From: CAZTZL01 sp964617625
GTDB taxonomy: Bacteria > Zhuqueibacterota > QNDG01 > DSAB01
Assembly (NCBI GenBank): GCA_964617625.1
Contig: CAZTZL010000002.1
Span: forward strand, 1-64,000
Direction: 5' to 3'
Length of the DNA stretch: 64,000 bases
The position numbers and the translations under genes were made by a program. This document shows, piece after piece, positions 24,941 through 32,895 of the stretch. The notes below the pieces were generated by a model. That model made no database searches and was not told where the DNA came from. It saw only the letters and a program-made list of their open reading frames with translations. How positions within the stretch are numbered: position 1 is the stretch's first letter; each line of letters opens with the position of its first letter.

Positions 24941-26038
24941 TTATCTGCCCAGACAAGTTCCGACCCGTTCAGCAACCTGTAACAGAGGATGATTCAGATC
25001 GACCAAACGCATTTTCCCGCCGACTTCACTGAGCGGAACGGTGACAATCTCGGTTCCCCGAAGCGCCACCATCTCGCTGCTCTTTCCTTCCTGGCACAAT
25101 TCAGCGGCTTTGACTCCGTATCGGGTTGCAAGCACTCTGTCAAACGCAGTGGGTGTACCTCCCCTCTGCAGATGTCCGAGAACTGTGACTCTGCACTCCA
25201 GACCCGTTGCATTTTCGATTTGATCCGCGACCTGATGGCCGATTCCTCCAAGACGAACAGGATCCGTACTGTCTTTTACAACACGCTGCACCACACGTTC
25301 ACCCCCTTCAGGTTTTGCCCCTTCGGAGACAACAACAATACTGAATTTTTTACCCTTCCTGCTGCGGTCTTTAACTACATGTTCAATGATATCGAGACGA
25401 TACGGAATTTCCGGAATGAGAATGATATCCCCGCCTCCTGCAATTCCGGAATGAAGTGCCAGCCACCCTGCGTACCGTCCCATCACTTCCACCACCATGA
25501 CCCGATGGTGGGACATGGCTGTCGTGTGAATTTTATCGATGGCTTCCGTAGCCGTACTTACCGCCGAATCAAAACCGAATGTCAAATCCGTGCCTACGAT
25601 ATCGTTGTCAATGGTTTTTGGCACACCTACGATTCGTACTCCCTTCTCGCTAAGCTGAGAAGCAATGCTCATGGTCCCGTCACCTCCGATGCAAACCAGC
25701 ACATCGAGACCGAGTTCATGAATATATGCCACAACCTGATCGGAAATATCTTTAAATTTGATTTCTTTTTTTCCTTTCAAGGGCCATCTAAACGGATTTG
25801 CACGGTTGTTGGTCCCCAGAATCGTTCCCCCCTGAGTCAGAATTCCGGAAACCCTTTCCCAGTGAAGCTGAACCTTTCGTTTCTCCACGAGTCCAAGAAA
25901 TCCGTCTTCAATCCCGATAATTTCAAAATCGAATTGATTTATACCGGCCTTCGCAACCCCCCTGATCACCGCATTCAATCCCGGACAATCTCCCCCTCCT
26001 GTCAGCACACCGATTCGTTTCTTCTTCTTTACTGCCAT
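24941..26038 (-). CDS. pfkA: 6-phosphofructokinase (group III type)
   Basis: The enzyme phosphorylates fructose 6-phosphate to fructose 1,6-bisphosphate. The 365-residue product has GVLTGGGDCPGLNAVIRG at the start, CIGGDGTMS (about 117-124), VPKTIDNDI (catalytic Asp about 144), MGRYAGWLAL and a GHLQRGG-type sugar-binding loop. Glycine in GGDGT is typical of ATP users, while lysine in PKTIDND is typical of group III and PPi enzymes, so the phosphate donor is not settled. ATG 26038 is chosen because AAGGAGATGAG precedes it; codons further upstream are not family-like. It is the last gene of the minus-strand tdh-kbl run. Confidence 0.9.
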   Translation of the reverse strand: MAVKKKKRIGVLTGGGDCPGLNAVIRGVAKAGINQFDFEIIGIEDGFLGLVEKRKVQLHWERVSGILTQGGTILGTNNRANPFRWPLKGKKEIKFKDISDQVVAYIHELGLDVLVCIGGDGTMSIASQLSEKGVRIVGVPKTIDNDIVGTDLTFGFDSAVSTATEAIDKIHTTAMSHHRVMVVEVMGRYAGWLALHSGIAGGGDIILIPEIPYRLDIIEHVVKDRSRKGKKFSIVVVSEGAKPEGGERVVQRVVKDSTDPVRLGGIGHQVADQIENATGLECRVTVLGHLQRGGTPTAFDRVLATRYGVKAAELCQEGKSSEMVALRGTEIVTVPLSEVGGKMRLVDLNHPLLQVAERVGTCLGR

Positions 26039-26074
26039 CTCATCTCCTTGATTTCGTACCACTCTTCATTGGTA

Positions 26075-27268
26075 TTACTGTTGAATTACTCTATATTTCT
26101 TTCCGATCTTTTTAAATGCTTCAACTGCCGCATCAAGATGATTCTGTTCATGTGCGGCTGAAATCTGAACCCGAATTCTCGCTTGTCCCCTGGGAACCAC
26201 AGGATAACTGAATCCGATGACATAAATCCCTTCCAGCAGCAGATCGTCGGCCATTTGATGCGTTAATTTTTCTTCGTACAGCATGATCGGCACAATGGGA
26301 TGTACCCCCGGCCTGATGTCAAATCCGGTCTTCTTCATTTGATTACGGAAATACTTCGTGTTTTTTTCAAGCCGGTCGCGCAAATCCGTCGATTCGGTCA
26401 GAAGATCGAGAACAACTATTGTGGCTCCCGTGACGATGGGTGAAAGCGTGTTGGAAAAAAGATAGGGCCGGCTTCTCTGCCGGAGAAATTCGATCATCTC
26501 TTTCCGTCCGGAAACACAGCCCCCGGACGCACCACCCAAAGCCTTGCCGAATGTCGTAGTAACAAGATCAATCCTGCCTTCCACGCTGCAGTGTTCCGGT
26601 GTGCCGCGGCCCGTTTTTCCGATAAATCCGGTCGCATGGCTGTCATCCACCATAACCAGCGCATTGTATTGATCTGCCAGATCACAGATCGGACCAAGGT
26701 TGGCGATATCCCCGTCCATGGAAAATACGCCGTCCGTAGCAATGAGACGGCACTTCGCTTTTGAGGATTCCTTGAGTTTGCTCTCGAGATCTTCCATGTC
26801 GGCATGTTTATAGATCATCCTCTGCGCTTTGGTCAATCGAATACCGTCGATGATAGAAGCATGATTAAGCGCATCGGTGAGTACGACACTATCCTTGTCC
26901 AAAAAAGGTTCGAATACACCTCCGTTGGCATCAAAACAAGCGGCATAGAGAATCGTATCGTCTGTTTTCAGAAATTCCGAAACTTTCCGCTCCAGTGTTT
27001 TATGAATCTCCTGGGTGCCGCAGATGAACCGGACCGAGGACATCCCGTACCCCCACTGATCCAGAGTCTGATGCGCTGCTTCAATAACCTTGGAATGACT
27101 GGACAACCCCAGATAATTGTTGGCGCAGAAGTTGATAACCTTTTTTCCGCCGGAGACTTCGATCTCGACACCCTGAGGTCCCATTATAATCCGTTCCTCT
27201 TTGTACAATCCGCCTTCGCGAATCGATCGAATCTGTTCGGTCAAATCTTCTTTCAATTGATCGTACAT
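26075..27268 (-). CDS. kbl: Glycine C-acetyltransferase (2-amino-3-ketobutyrate CoA ligase)
   Basis: This PLP enzyme splits 2-amino-3-ketobutyrate with CoA into glycine and acetyl-CoA. The 397-residue product has NFCANNYLGLSSH, GYGMSSVRFICGT, DDSHATGF, and the PLP lysine in TFGKALGGASGG, with the C-terminal RIRVQISAAH. Closest relatives by motif are Kbl rather than BioF or HemA. It lies directly downstream of tdh, its metabolic partner, with a 38-base gap. Confidence 0.94.
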   Translation of the reverse strand: MYDQLKEDLTEQIRSIREGGLYKEERIIMGPQGVEIEVSGGKKVINFCANNYLGLSSHSKVIEAAHQTLDQWGYGMSSVRFICGTQEIHKTLERKVSEFLKTDDTILYAACFDANGGVFEPFLDKDSVVLTDALNHASIIDGIRLTKAQRMIYKHADMEDLESKLKESSKAKCRLIATDGVFSMDGDIANLGPICDLADQYNALVMVDDSHATGFIGKTGRGTPEHCSVEGRIDLVTTTFGKALGGASGGCVSGRKEMIEFLRQRSRPYLFSNTLSPIVTGATIVVLDLLTESTDLRDRLEKNTKYFRNQMKKTGFDIRPGVHPIVPIMLYEEKLTHQMADDLLLEGIYVIGFSYPVVPRGQARIRVQISAAHEQNHLDAAVEAFKKIGKKYRVIQQ

Positions 27269-27306
27269 GCCGGACTCCCAATTGATATAGATTGGATGTT
27301 AAACAT

Positions 27307-28338
27307 TTAATCCAATTCCAGAACCACCTTGCCGCATTCTCCGCTCGTCATGACATCAAATCCCTTCTGAAACTCATCAAATGGAAAACGATGCGTGAGC
27401 ACCGGTGAAATATCCAGTCCGCTTTTAAGCATCATCGCCATTTTATACCACGTTTCCCAAATTTCTCTGCCATAGATTCCCTTGATGACCAATCCTTTGA
27501 ATATAATCTGATCCCAATCGATTTTCGTATTTTCGGGAAGGATGCCAAGCAGCGCGATGCGCCCACCGTGATACATGTTCTCGAGCATTTCTTCAAACGC
27601 ACTTCCGTTGCCGGACATTTCAAGACCGACATCGAAACCGATCATGTCCAATTCGTGCAAACAATCCCGGATCGATGACCGAGTCACATTAATTGCACGA
27701 GTCACACCCAATTTTTTGGCCAAATCCAGACGATAATCATTGACATCGGTAATCACCACGTGACGTGCACCCACGTGCCGCGCAATCACAGCCGACAGCA
27801 AACCAATAGGGCCGGCTCCGGTAATCAATACATCTTCGCCGACCAGATTGAAAGAGAGCGTTGCGTGCGTCGCGTTACCGAAAGGATCGAAATAAGCGGC
27901 GATTTCTGAAGGGATTTTCGGATCAACATGCCAGGCGTTGGAACAGGGCAGAGAAAGGTATTCTGCGAAACACCCGTCCCGGTTCACACCGATACCGACA
28001 GCATTGGTGCAGAGATGGCGCCGTCCTGCCCGGCAGCTCCGGCAGATGCCGCAGACAATGTGGCCCTCACCGGAGACACGTTCGCCAATTTCGAAGCCCG
28101 ATACATCGGCACCTTTATCCACAATCTCGCCGACAAATTCATGTCCGATCACCATCGGTGTTTTAATGGTTTGCCGGGACCATTCATCCCAGTTGTAGAT
28201 GTGAAGATCAGTTCCGCAAATCGCGGTCTTCATTATTTTTACCAAAAGATCGTTGTTTCCGATTTTCGGTACAGGAACTTCTTCAAGCCACAGTCCCTTT
28301 TTCGGATATTTTTTTACCAGCGCTTTCATTGTCTTCAT
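27307..28338 (-). CDS. tdh: L-threonine 3-dehydrogenase
   Basis: This zinc medium-chain dehydrogenase oxidises threonine to 2-amino-3-ketobutyrate with NAD. The product of about 343 residues has catalytic zinc ligands in CGTDLHIYNWDEW and GHEFVGEI, the structural zinc loop CGICRSCRAGRRHLC, and the Rossmann loop GAGPIGLLSA. ATG 28338 is preferred because AGGA lies 8-9 bases upstream; a TTG six codons earlier is not. Coupled with kbl it forms the threonine-to-glycine route. Confidence 0.95.
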   Translation of the reverse strand: MKTMKALVKKYPKKGLWLEEVPVPKIGNNDLLVKIMKTAICGTDLHIYNWDEWSRQTIKTPMVIGHEFVGEIVDKGADVSGFEIGERVSGEGHIVCGICRSCRAGRRHLCTNAVGIGVNRDGCFAEYLSLPCSNAWHVDPKIPSEIAAYFDPFGNATHATLSFNLVGEDVLITGAGPIGLLSAVIARHVGARHVVITDVNDYRLDLAKKLGVTRAINVTRSSIRDCLHELDMIGFDVGLEMSGNGSAFEEMLENMYHGGRIALLGILPENTKIDWDQIIFKGLVIKGIYGREIWETWYKMAMMLKSGLDISPVLTHRFPFDEFQKGFDVMTSGECGKVVLELD

Positions 28339-28362
28339 ATCGATTATCCTGATCAATAAAAT

Positions 28363-29241
28363 TCATTCCGATTGATAATACTTCTCCTCATTTTTCCGAA
28401 TTTGCTCCAATCCGATCAGTTCTTTCCATTGATTAAAAGTGACAACAAGATCGGGCCGGTCAGCGACAGTTCCATGATCAAACAGCACTTGAAGATACTG
28501 TTCCATGCCTTTCACTGCCGCAAAGACAACACCCACCGGTATTGAGACCCGTGTAATCCCGATGCGCTTTAATTCAGGAATGGGAACGATCGGTGTCTTC
28601 CCTCCTTTGACAGCATCAAAAAGATTGACAGAAACAGGGGCTTTCACTTCACTGGCAATCCGCTGGATCTGTTCAAGAGACTGCGGTGCTTCTACAAAAA
28701 TCAGATCCGCACCGGCTTCGGCGTATGCATTGCCCCGAAAAATTGCTTCATCAATTCCGGCTACTGCAATCGCGTCAGTCCGTGCATTGATAATAAAATC
28801 GGGATCCTTTCTCGTATCGACCGCCGCTCGGATTTTACCGGTCATCTCTTTTAGCGGGACGATCCTTTTCCCTTCCATGTGCCCGCAGCGTTTTGGAAAT
28901 ACCTGATCCTCCAGATTGATCCCCGCTGCACCGGCTACTTCAAATTCACGAATCGTTCGGATCACATTCACAATGTCTCCGAAACCGGTATCTCCGTCCG
29001 CCATCACGGGAATATCCACAGCCTCCACGATCCTTCGGGTCTGATCGAGCATCTCAGAGAATGTGAGCAACCCCACATCCGGTTTTCCGAGGTAGGAGGC
29101 CGCTATACCGAATCCGGTCGCCTGTATCGCCTTGAATCCGGCGCGCTGAATCAAAATACTGCTGAGCGCATCGAACGCACCAGGCATGAGAAGCGGATCA
29201 TCGGCTTCAAGGAGTTTCCGAAGCTGCTCTGTTTTTTTCAT
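28363..29241 (-). CDS. Isocitrate lyase/PEP mutase family enzyme
   Basis: The 292-residue TIM-barrel enzyme has the family motifs: MPGAFDALSS, TGFGIAAS, DGDTGFGD (metal-binding Asp), EDQVFPKRCGH (catalytic Cys in KRCGH), and NARTDA. Size and motifs match methylisocitrate lyase (PrpB), dimethylmalate lyase, oxaloacetate decarboxylase and carboxy-PEP mutase, which cannot be separated here. No prpC or prpD is nearby, which weakens a methylcitrate role. It lies upstream of tdh and may be in the same transcript, with a hairpin at 29274-29297 just before it. Confidence 0.85.
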   Translation of the reverse strand: MKKTEQLRKLLEADDPLLMPGAFDALSSILIQRAGFKAIQATGFGIAASYLGKPDVGLLTFSEMLDQTRRIVEAVDIPVMADGDTGFGDIVNVIRTIREFEVAGAAGINLEDQVFPKRCGHMEGKRIVPLKEMTGKIRAAVDTRKDPDFIINARTDAIAVAGIDEAIFRGNAYAEAGADLIFVEAPQSLEQIQRIASEVKAPVSVNLFDAVKGGKTPIVPIPELKRIGITRVSIPVGVVFAAVKGMEQYLQVLFDHGTVADRPDLVVTFNQWKELIGLEQIRKNEEKYYQSE

Positions 29242-29273
29242 TGAATCTCCTTCTTTGACTTTTAAAAAAAATA

Positions 29274-29297
29274 AGCCAGGGTTTCCTCTACCTGGCT
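29274..29297 (-). terminator. Terminator between the MauE-like and PEP mutase family genes
   Basis: On the minus strand AGCCAGG pairs with CCTGGCT around a 10-base loop and is followed by TATTTTTTTT. On the plus strand GTCTTTTT follows the same stem, so it could act in both directions. It lies only 32 bases before the start of the next gene. Either that gene has a promoter overlapping the hairpin, or the hairpin is an attenuator in a longer transcript. Confidence 0.7.
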
Positions 29298-29337
29298 GTC
29301 TTTTTCAATAAATATCATGATGTTTTTCAATTTTCAA

Positions 29338-29778
29338 TCAAGTTTTCGATAACAATTCTTTTCGAAATACGAAATAGACAAGCAGAAAGCTTCCGGCCAG
29401 ATATCCGACATTTTCTAAAATCTTGATTACTCCAATCACACCTGTGCTTTCCATGGAAAAACATCCGCACTGAATATCGAGATGGCGGATATAGGCCTGG
29501 ATGACAAGAACGAGAAATACAGACATCAATCCTGCGTTTAAAACCGAGACCGCGTCCAGCCAGATCCCGATAATCAGCAGGAAACCGATACAAAATTCCA
29601 GATAAGGAGACCAGACAGCGATCCATCGGGACAAACCCGTTCCGAGAACGCGGTAGTTTTCAATGATTGCAGCAAATTCATACGGATGGGGAATTTTGCT
29701 GAGTGACGCAAAGATGAGTAATCCGCCGAATCCGAATCGCAGCAACCGGCAAATCCATTTGGACCACTGCGTGTTCAT
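29338..29778 (-). CDS. MauE/DoxX-like four-helix membrane protein
   Basis: The 146-residue product has about four membrane helices (near 10-28, 50-70, 75-95 and 115-138). QCGCF near residue 104 gives two periplasm-side cysteines of the kind seen in MauE/DoxX relatives, which take part in disulfide or quinone chemistry. It overlaps the rhodanese gene by four bases (ATGA), so it is translated with it. The exact reaction is unknown. It is the last gene of the ald-DUF1573-rhodanese run and is followed by a terminator. Confidence 0.7.
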   Translation of the reverse strand: MNTQWSKWICRLLRFGFGGLLIFASLSKIPHPYEFAAIIENYRVLGTGLSRWIAVWSPYLEFCIGFLLIIGIWLDAVSVLNAGLMSVFLVLVIQAYIRHLDIQCGCFSMESTGVIGVIKILENVGYLAGSFLLVYFVFRKELLSKT

Positions 29779-30248
29779 TGGTTATCCGCCCTTTCAACAG
29801 GATACCCCATTTCAATCCACTCGGCAAACCCGCCCTGAAGTACTAAAATTTGAGAAAAACCGTTTCGTCTTAGCAAATCCGCAGCCTGTTTTGCTTTTAT
29901 ATCTTCAGGTTCAAACCCATAGCAAATCATCATGGAATCGAAATCAACTTCCCGGAATAATTCCGGCTGCTGTATGATTTTTAACAACGGGGCAGAACGC
30001 GCTCCCGGAATATGATCAAGTGAGAAATCGTCCGGGTAACGGATATCAATAAACAGTCCTTTTCCCTGTATAAAGAGCGTGTGGGCCGAATCCGCAGAAA
30101 TGTAATTGAATTCCTGAAGACGGGAAAACCTCGGCAGCGAGTACATCAGAACATTCCAGCGAATTCCGTGATTGATCCACTGATTGACCAATATGCCAAC
30201 ACATAATGTGCTGAATCCCAAAATGGTTATCCGAAAAAACAAACGCAT
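29775..30248 (-). CDS. Membrane-anchored rhodanese-like protein
   Basis: The 157-residue product has one N-terminal helix (ITILGFSTLCVGILV) that probably anchors it with the domain in the periplasm. The rhodanese fold is visible: FIDIRYPDDFSLDHIPGA, then the active-site region ICYGFEPED, and VLQGGFAEWIEMGYPVE at the end. A single cysteine is in the right place, but the loop after it is longer and more acidic than the CRSGxR type, so substrate choice may differ or it may serve as a sulfur or redox carrier. It lies 2 bases after DUF1573. Confidence 0.8.
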   Translation of the reverse strand: MRLFFRITILGFSTLCVGILVNQWINHGIRWNVLMYSLPRFSRLQEFNYISADSAHTLFIQGKGLFIDIRYPDDFSLDHIPGARSAPLLKIIQQPELFREVDFDSMMICYGFEPEDIKAKQAADLLRRNGFSQILVLQGGFAEWIEMGYPVERADNQ

Positions 30249-30250
30249 CT

Positions 30251-30934
30251 TTACTCTTCAATCTGAACATAAGCTGGTTGAAGCAAATTATTTTTTTGTT
30301 TGTTATCCGTTTCGATATTAATAGAAACGCTTCGTTGTTCCACGCGTTTCGGCCTCAATTCAATCCGAAACAAATGTTCCTTCTTCGCGGGGATTGTAAT
30401 CGATTGCGGATAAACCTCGACAAGGTCGTAATTGCTCGTTACCTTCTTGATCTTGACAGGCTTTTCTGAATTGTTCTGAATCGTAAAATAGTTGGTAATC
30501 ACCGTATCCGGATTAATTTGAATATGTCTGAACGAAATAAAACGGGGACTGAGTTCGAGATCGGTGAAAATGTCCATCTGAATTGTATATCTCAAATCTT
30601 CTATTTTTTCATCCTGGAAAAAAACGGTGATTGTTTTCCTGACGACATTTCGAAATCCTCTTGTATTGACTGAAAAATGGATTTTAATCGTATCTCCCGG
30701 CGCATATACCTCCTTTTCATTTTGAGCAATTGTGCAGCCGCAGCTTGTTTTAATCTGCTGAATACCAAGCGGCTGGTTCCCGCTGTTTAAAAAAAAGATG
30801 TCTCCGTCTGCAGTTGCACCTTCCTGCAGCTTTCCCAAATCAATCAGCTCGGGAGAAATCAGTCGTATTTCTTGCCCTTGAAGTTTAAAGCTCAAGAGTC
30901 CCATCAAACCAATTAAATATAAAATACGTCTCAC
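30251..30934 (-). CDS. Exported DUF1573-domain protein
   Basis: DUF1573 proteins are exported, Ig-like, of unknown function. The 227-residue product has a signal peptide (RRILYLIGLMGLLSFKLQGQ), the DUF1573 core with DLGKLQEGATADGDIFFLNSG and the signature TSCGCT, then a second Ig-like domain (NNSEKPVKIKKVTSNY). GTG at 30934 is chosen because AGAGGAGG lies just upstream; an in-frame ATG 24 bases earlier has no such site. It lies 36 bases downstream of ald and 2 upstream of the rhodanese gene. The role is probably structural or redox at the envelope. Confidence 0.75.
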   Translation of the reverse strand: MRRILYLIGLMGLLSFKLQGQEIRLISPELIDLGKLQEGATADGDIFFLNSGNQPLGIQQIKTSCGCTIAQNEKEVYAPGDTIKIHFSVNTRGFRNVVRKTITVFFQDEKIEDLRYTIQMDIFTDLELSPRFISFRHIQINPDTVITNYFTIQNNSEKPVKIKKVTSNYDLVEVYPQSITIPAKKEHLFRIELRPKRVEQRSVSINIETDNKQKNNLLQPAYVQIEE

Positions 30935-30970
30935 AAAACCTCCTCTTACAGATTTCATTTCAAACTGTGA

Positions 30971-32080
30971 TTATATCCTTTCAATGGGAGTGTACTTTAA
31001 CCCGAATGCCAGAGCCACGTTTTTGTGCGTTACGAGTTTTTTATATACATTGACCCCCGTCCGTATTTCTTTGGAATCAACCAGGGCTTTTTCAAATCCA
31101 TTGTTGGCAATCATCTCGACATAGGGCAGTGTGGCATTGGTCAGCGCAATGGTTGAAGTAAACGGCACAGCGGCCGGCATGTTTGCCACGCCGTAATGGA
31201 TAACGTCATCCACAAGAAAAGTGGGATTTTCATGCGTCGTTGGTTTGGTTGTTTCGATGCACCCGCCCTGATCCACCGCCACATCCACAATCACCGATCT
31301 CTTTTTCATCAGAGAAAGCATCTTTCTTGTGACCAGCCTGGGCGCCTTGGCTCCGACAATGAGTATAGCACCGATAAGCAAATCGGTTTGAGGCAAAAGT
31401 TCCCGGATATTATATTGATTCGAATAAAGTGTAATCACATTTTTCGGCATGATTGCATCCAAATAGCGAAGCTGATCCAGATCAATATCAAGGATATACA
31501 CTTTGGCACCCATACCCGCCGCAATATAGGCGGCATTATGTCCCACAATTCCTCCTCCAAGAATCGTAACGACGGCCGGCTGTACTCCGGGAACACCACC
31601 AAGCAAAATGCCGCGTCCGCCGTTAGAACGTTCCAAAAACCGGGAACCTTCCTGCGTGGCCATCCTGCCAGCCACTTCACTCATGGGGATCAAAAGCGGC
31701 AGCCTGCCGTCCTCCAATTCCACCGTTTCATAAGCAATACCGATCGCACCGGTTTCGATAAACCCTCTCGTTAACTCTTCGCTCGCGGCAAAATGAAAGT
31801 AAGTAAATACCAGCTGTCCCGGCCGGATCATTTTCAATTCAACCGGCTGCGGCTCCTTGACTTTTACAATCATGTCAGAAGATTGAAAAACTGCCTGGGC
31901 TGTATCGACTAAAACTGCCCCGCTTTTGCTATATTCATCGTCCTCAAAACCGCTGTTGATTCCCGCACCCTTCTGAACAAAAACCTGATGCCCACTTCTA
32001 ACGAGTGTCTCAACTCCATGGGGTGTCATGGATACGCGATTCTCATTCGTTTTTATTTCCGTTGGTATACCTATTTTCAT
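30971..32080 (-). CDS. ald: Alanine dehydrogenase
   Basis: The enzyme reversibly deaminates L-alanine to pyruvate with NAD. The 369-residue product has MKIGIPTEIKTNENRVSMTP at the N-terminus, EGSRFLERSNGGRGILLGG, the NAD loop ILGGGIVGHNAAYIAAGMGA, DVAVDQGGCIET, and ANMPAAVPFTSTIAL. The length is normal. A strong promoter lies 39 bases upstream, and the gene probably leads the transcript that also holds DUF1573, rhodanese and the MauE-like gene. Confidence 0.95.
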   Translation of the reverse strand: MKIGIPTEIKTNENRVSMTPHGVETLVRSGHQVFVQKGAGINSGFEDDEYSKSGAVLVDTAQAVFQSSDMIVKVKEPQPVELKMIRPGQLVFTYFHFAASEELTRGFIETGAIGIAYETVELEDGRLPLLIPMSEVAGRMATQEGSRFLERSNGGRGILLGGVPGVQPAVVTILGGGIVGHNAAYIAAGMGAKVYILDIDLDQLRYLDAIMPKNVITLYSNQYNIRELLPQTDLLIGAILIVGAKAPRLVTRKMLSLMKKRSVIVDVAVDQGGCIETTKPTTHENPTFLVDDVIHYGVANMPAAVPFTSTIALTNATLPYVEMIANNGFEKALVDSKEIRTGVNVYKKLVTHKNVALAFGLKYTPIERI

Positions 32081-32118
32081 AACTGAACCTCGAAATTATA
32101 TTCTCCTATTTAATAGAA

Positions 32119-32147
32119 AATATACCCTTTCAATCCAACAAAGTCAA
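32119..32147 (-). promoter_or_regulatory. Sigma70-type promoter of ald
   Basis: Read on the minus strand, TTGACT (plus positions 32142-32147) and TATATT (32119-32124) are 17 bases apart, with the ald ATG about 39 bases downstream. AGGAG and GAGG boxes follow in the leader. Confidence 0.8.
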
Positions 32148-32330
32148 GTCGATAATTTCTCTAACTCTTGATTATCTTTAGGTTTAACAGCATACAATTT
32201 ATGAAAAAAAGTAGATACTGAGAATAATTATCAGAAAGAACAAAATAATTGTGTCTGAATGAAACAAAAGTAGAAACGATTTCACATATACGTTAGTCAT
32301 CCACCTGAATCATTCGGATGTTTGTCAAAT

Positions 32331-32861
32331 TCATCCTCTGATTTTCCCAAAGAGACTTTGATAATCCAGCATTTCGAAATCCTTTGTATCAAGACGGATG
32401 ATCTTTCCTTTAACCTGAATCGGCTCGGTTTTCCCTTCGAGCAGAACAGGCTTCATCTCGTCATGTGTAAGAGCGTCCACATGTCCGGGGTGGCGCTTCC
32501 GGTTTTGAAACCGTTCCCACAAGACAGGTCCTTCCGCAAAACAGAGAATCTGAATGACGCGACATTGGAATTGCCGGACAAGAAATTGAAATCGATCCCG
32601 ATGTTCTTCCGGCCTAAAATTCGCTTCTACGATACAAGATTTCCCTGCTGACAATTGAGCCTTCAGAAAGCATGTCATCAGATCGTAGCTGAGAAGACTC
32701 ATTTGTTTGGACCAGGACCGATCTTTCCAGCCCAGCCGGTCAAAAAGCAGCTCTTTGATTGCATCTTTGTGAACAATAGGGAAAGAGAATTCCAGAGCGA
32801 TCCTGTTCCCGATTTCAGTCTTGCCCGAACCCGGAAGGCCAGTGACGATGATTAAGTCCAT
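32331..32861 (-). CDS. P-loop kinase-like protein
   Basis: The 176-residue product has a Walker A motif GLPGSGKTEI at the start, KDAIKELLFD, and ANFRPEEHRDRF, the pattern of AAA_33/zeta-toxin-like small-molecule kinases. Such enzymes phosphorylate antibiotics, nucleosides or sugars; the substrate here is unknown. It lies 34 bases after the methyltransferase gene on the same strand. A hairpin CATCC/GGATG at 32298-32320 follows it, but without a clear T-tract. No antitoxin partner is adjacent. Confidence 0.65.
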   Translation of the reverse strand: MDLIIVTGLPGSGKTEIGNRIALEFSFPIVHKDAIKELLFDRLGWKDRSWSKQMSLLSYDLMTCFLKAQLSAGKSCIVEANFRPEEHRDRFQFLVRQFQCRVIQILCFAEGPVLWERFQNRKRHPGHVDALTHDEMKPVLLEGKTEPIQVKGKIIRLDTKDFEMLDYQSLFGKIRG

Positions 32862-32895
32862 TCACGTCCTTTTTTCATCTTTTATAAAAATCCAT

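Noticed and set aside
24989..26161. A 390-codon open frame on the plus strand opposite pfkA
   Set aside because: It is fully antisense to a clear phosphofructokinase, has no recognisable domain, is rich in His, Cys and Ser as shadow frames are, and has no ribosome-binding site.
32331..32861. Zeta toxin of a toxin-antitoxin pair
   Set aside because: The P-loop and size fit small-molecule kinases equally well and no epsilon-like antitoxin gene is adjacent.
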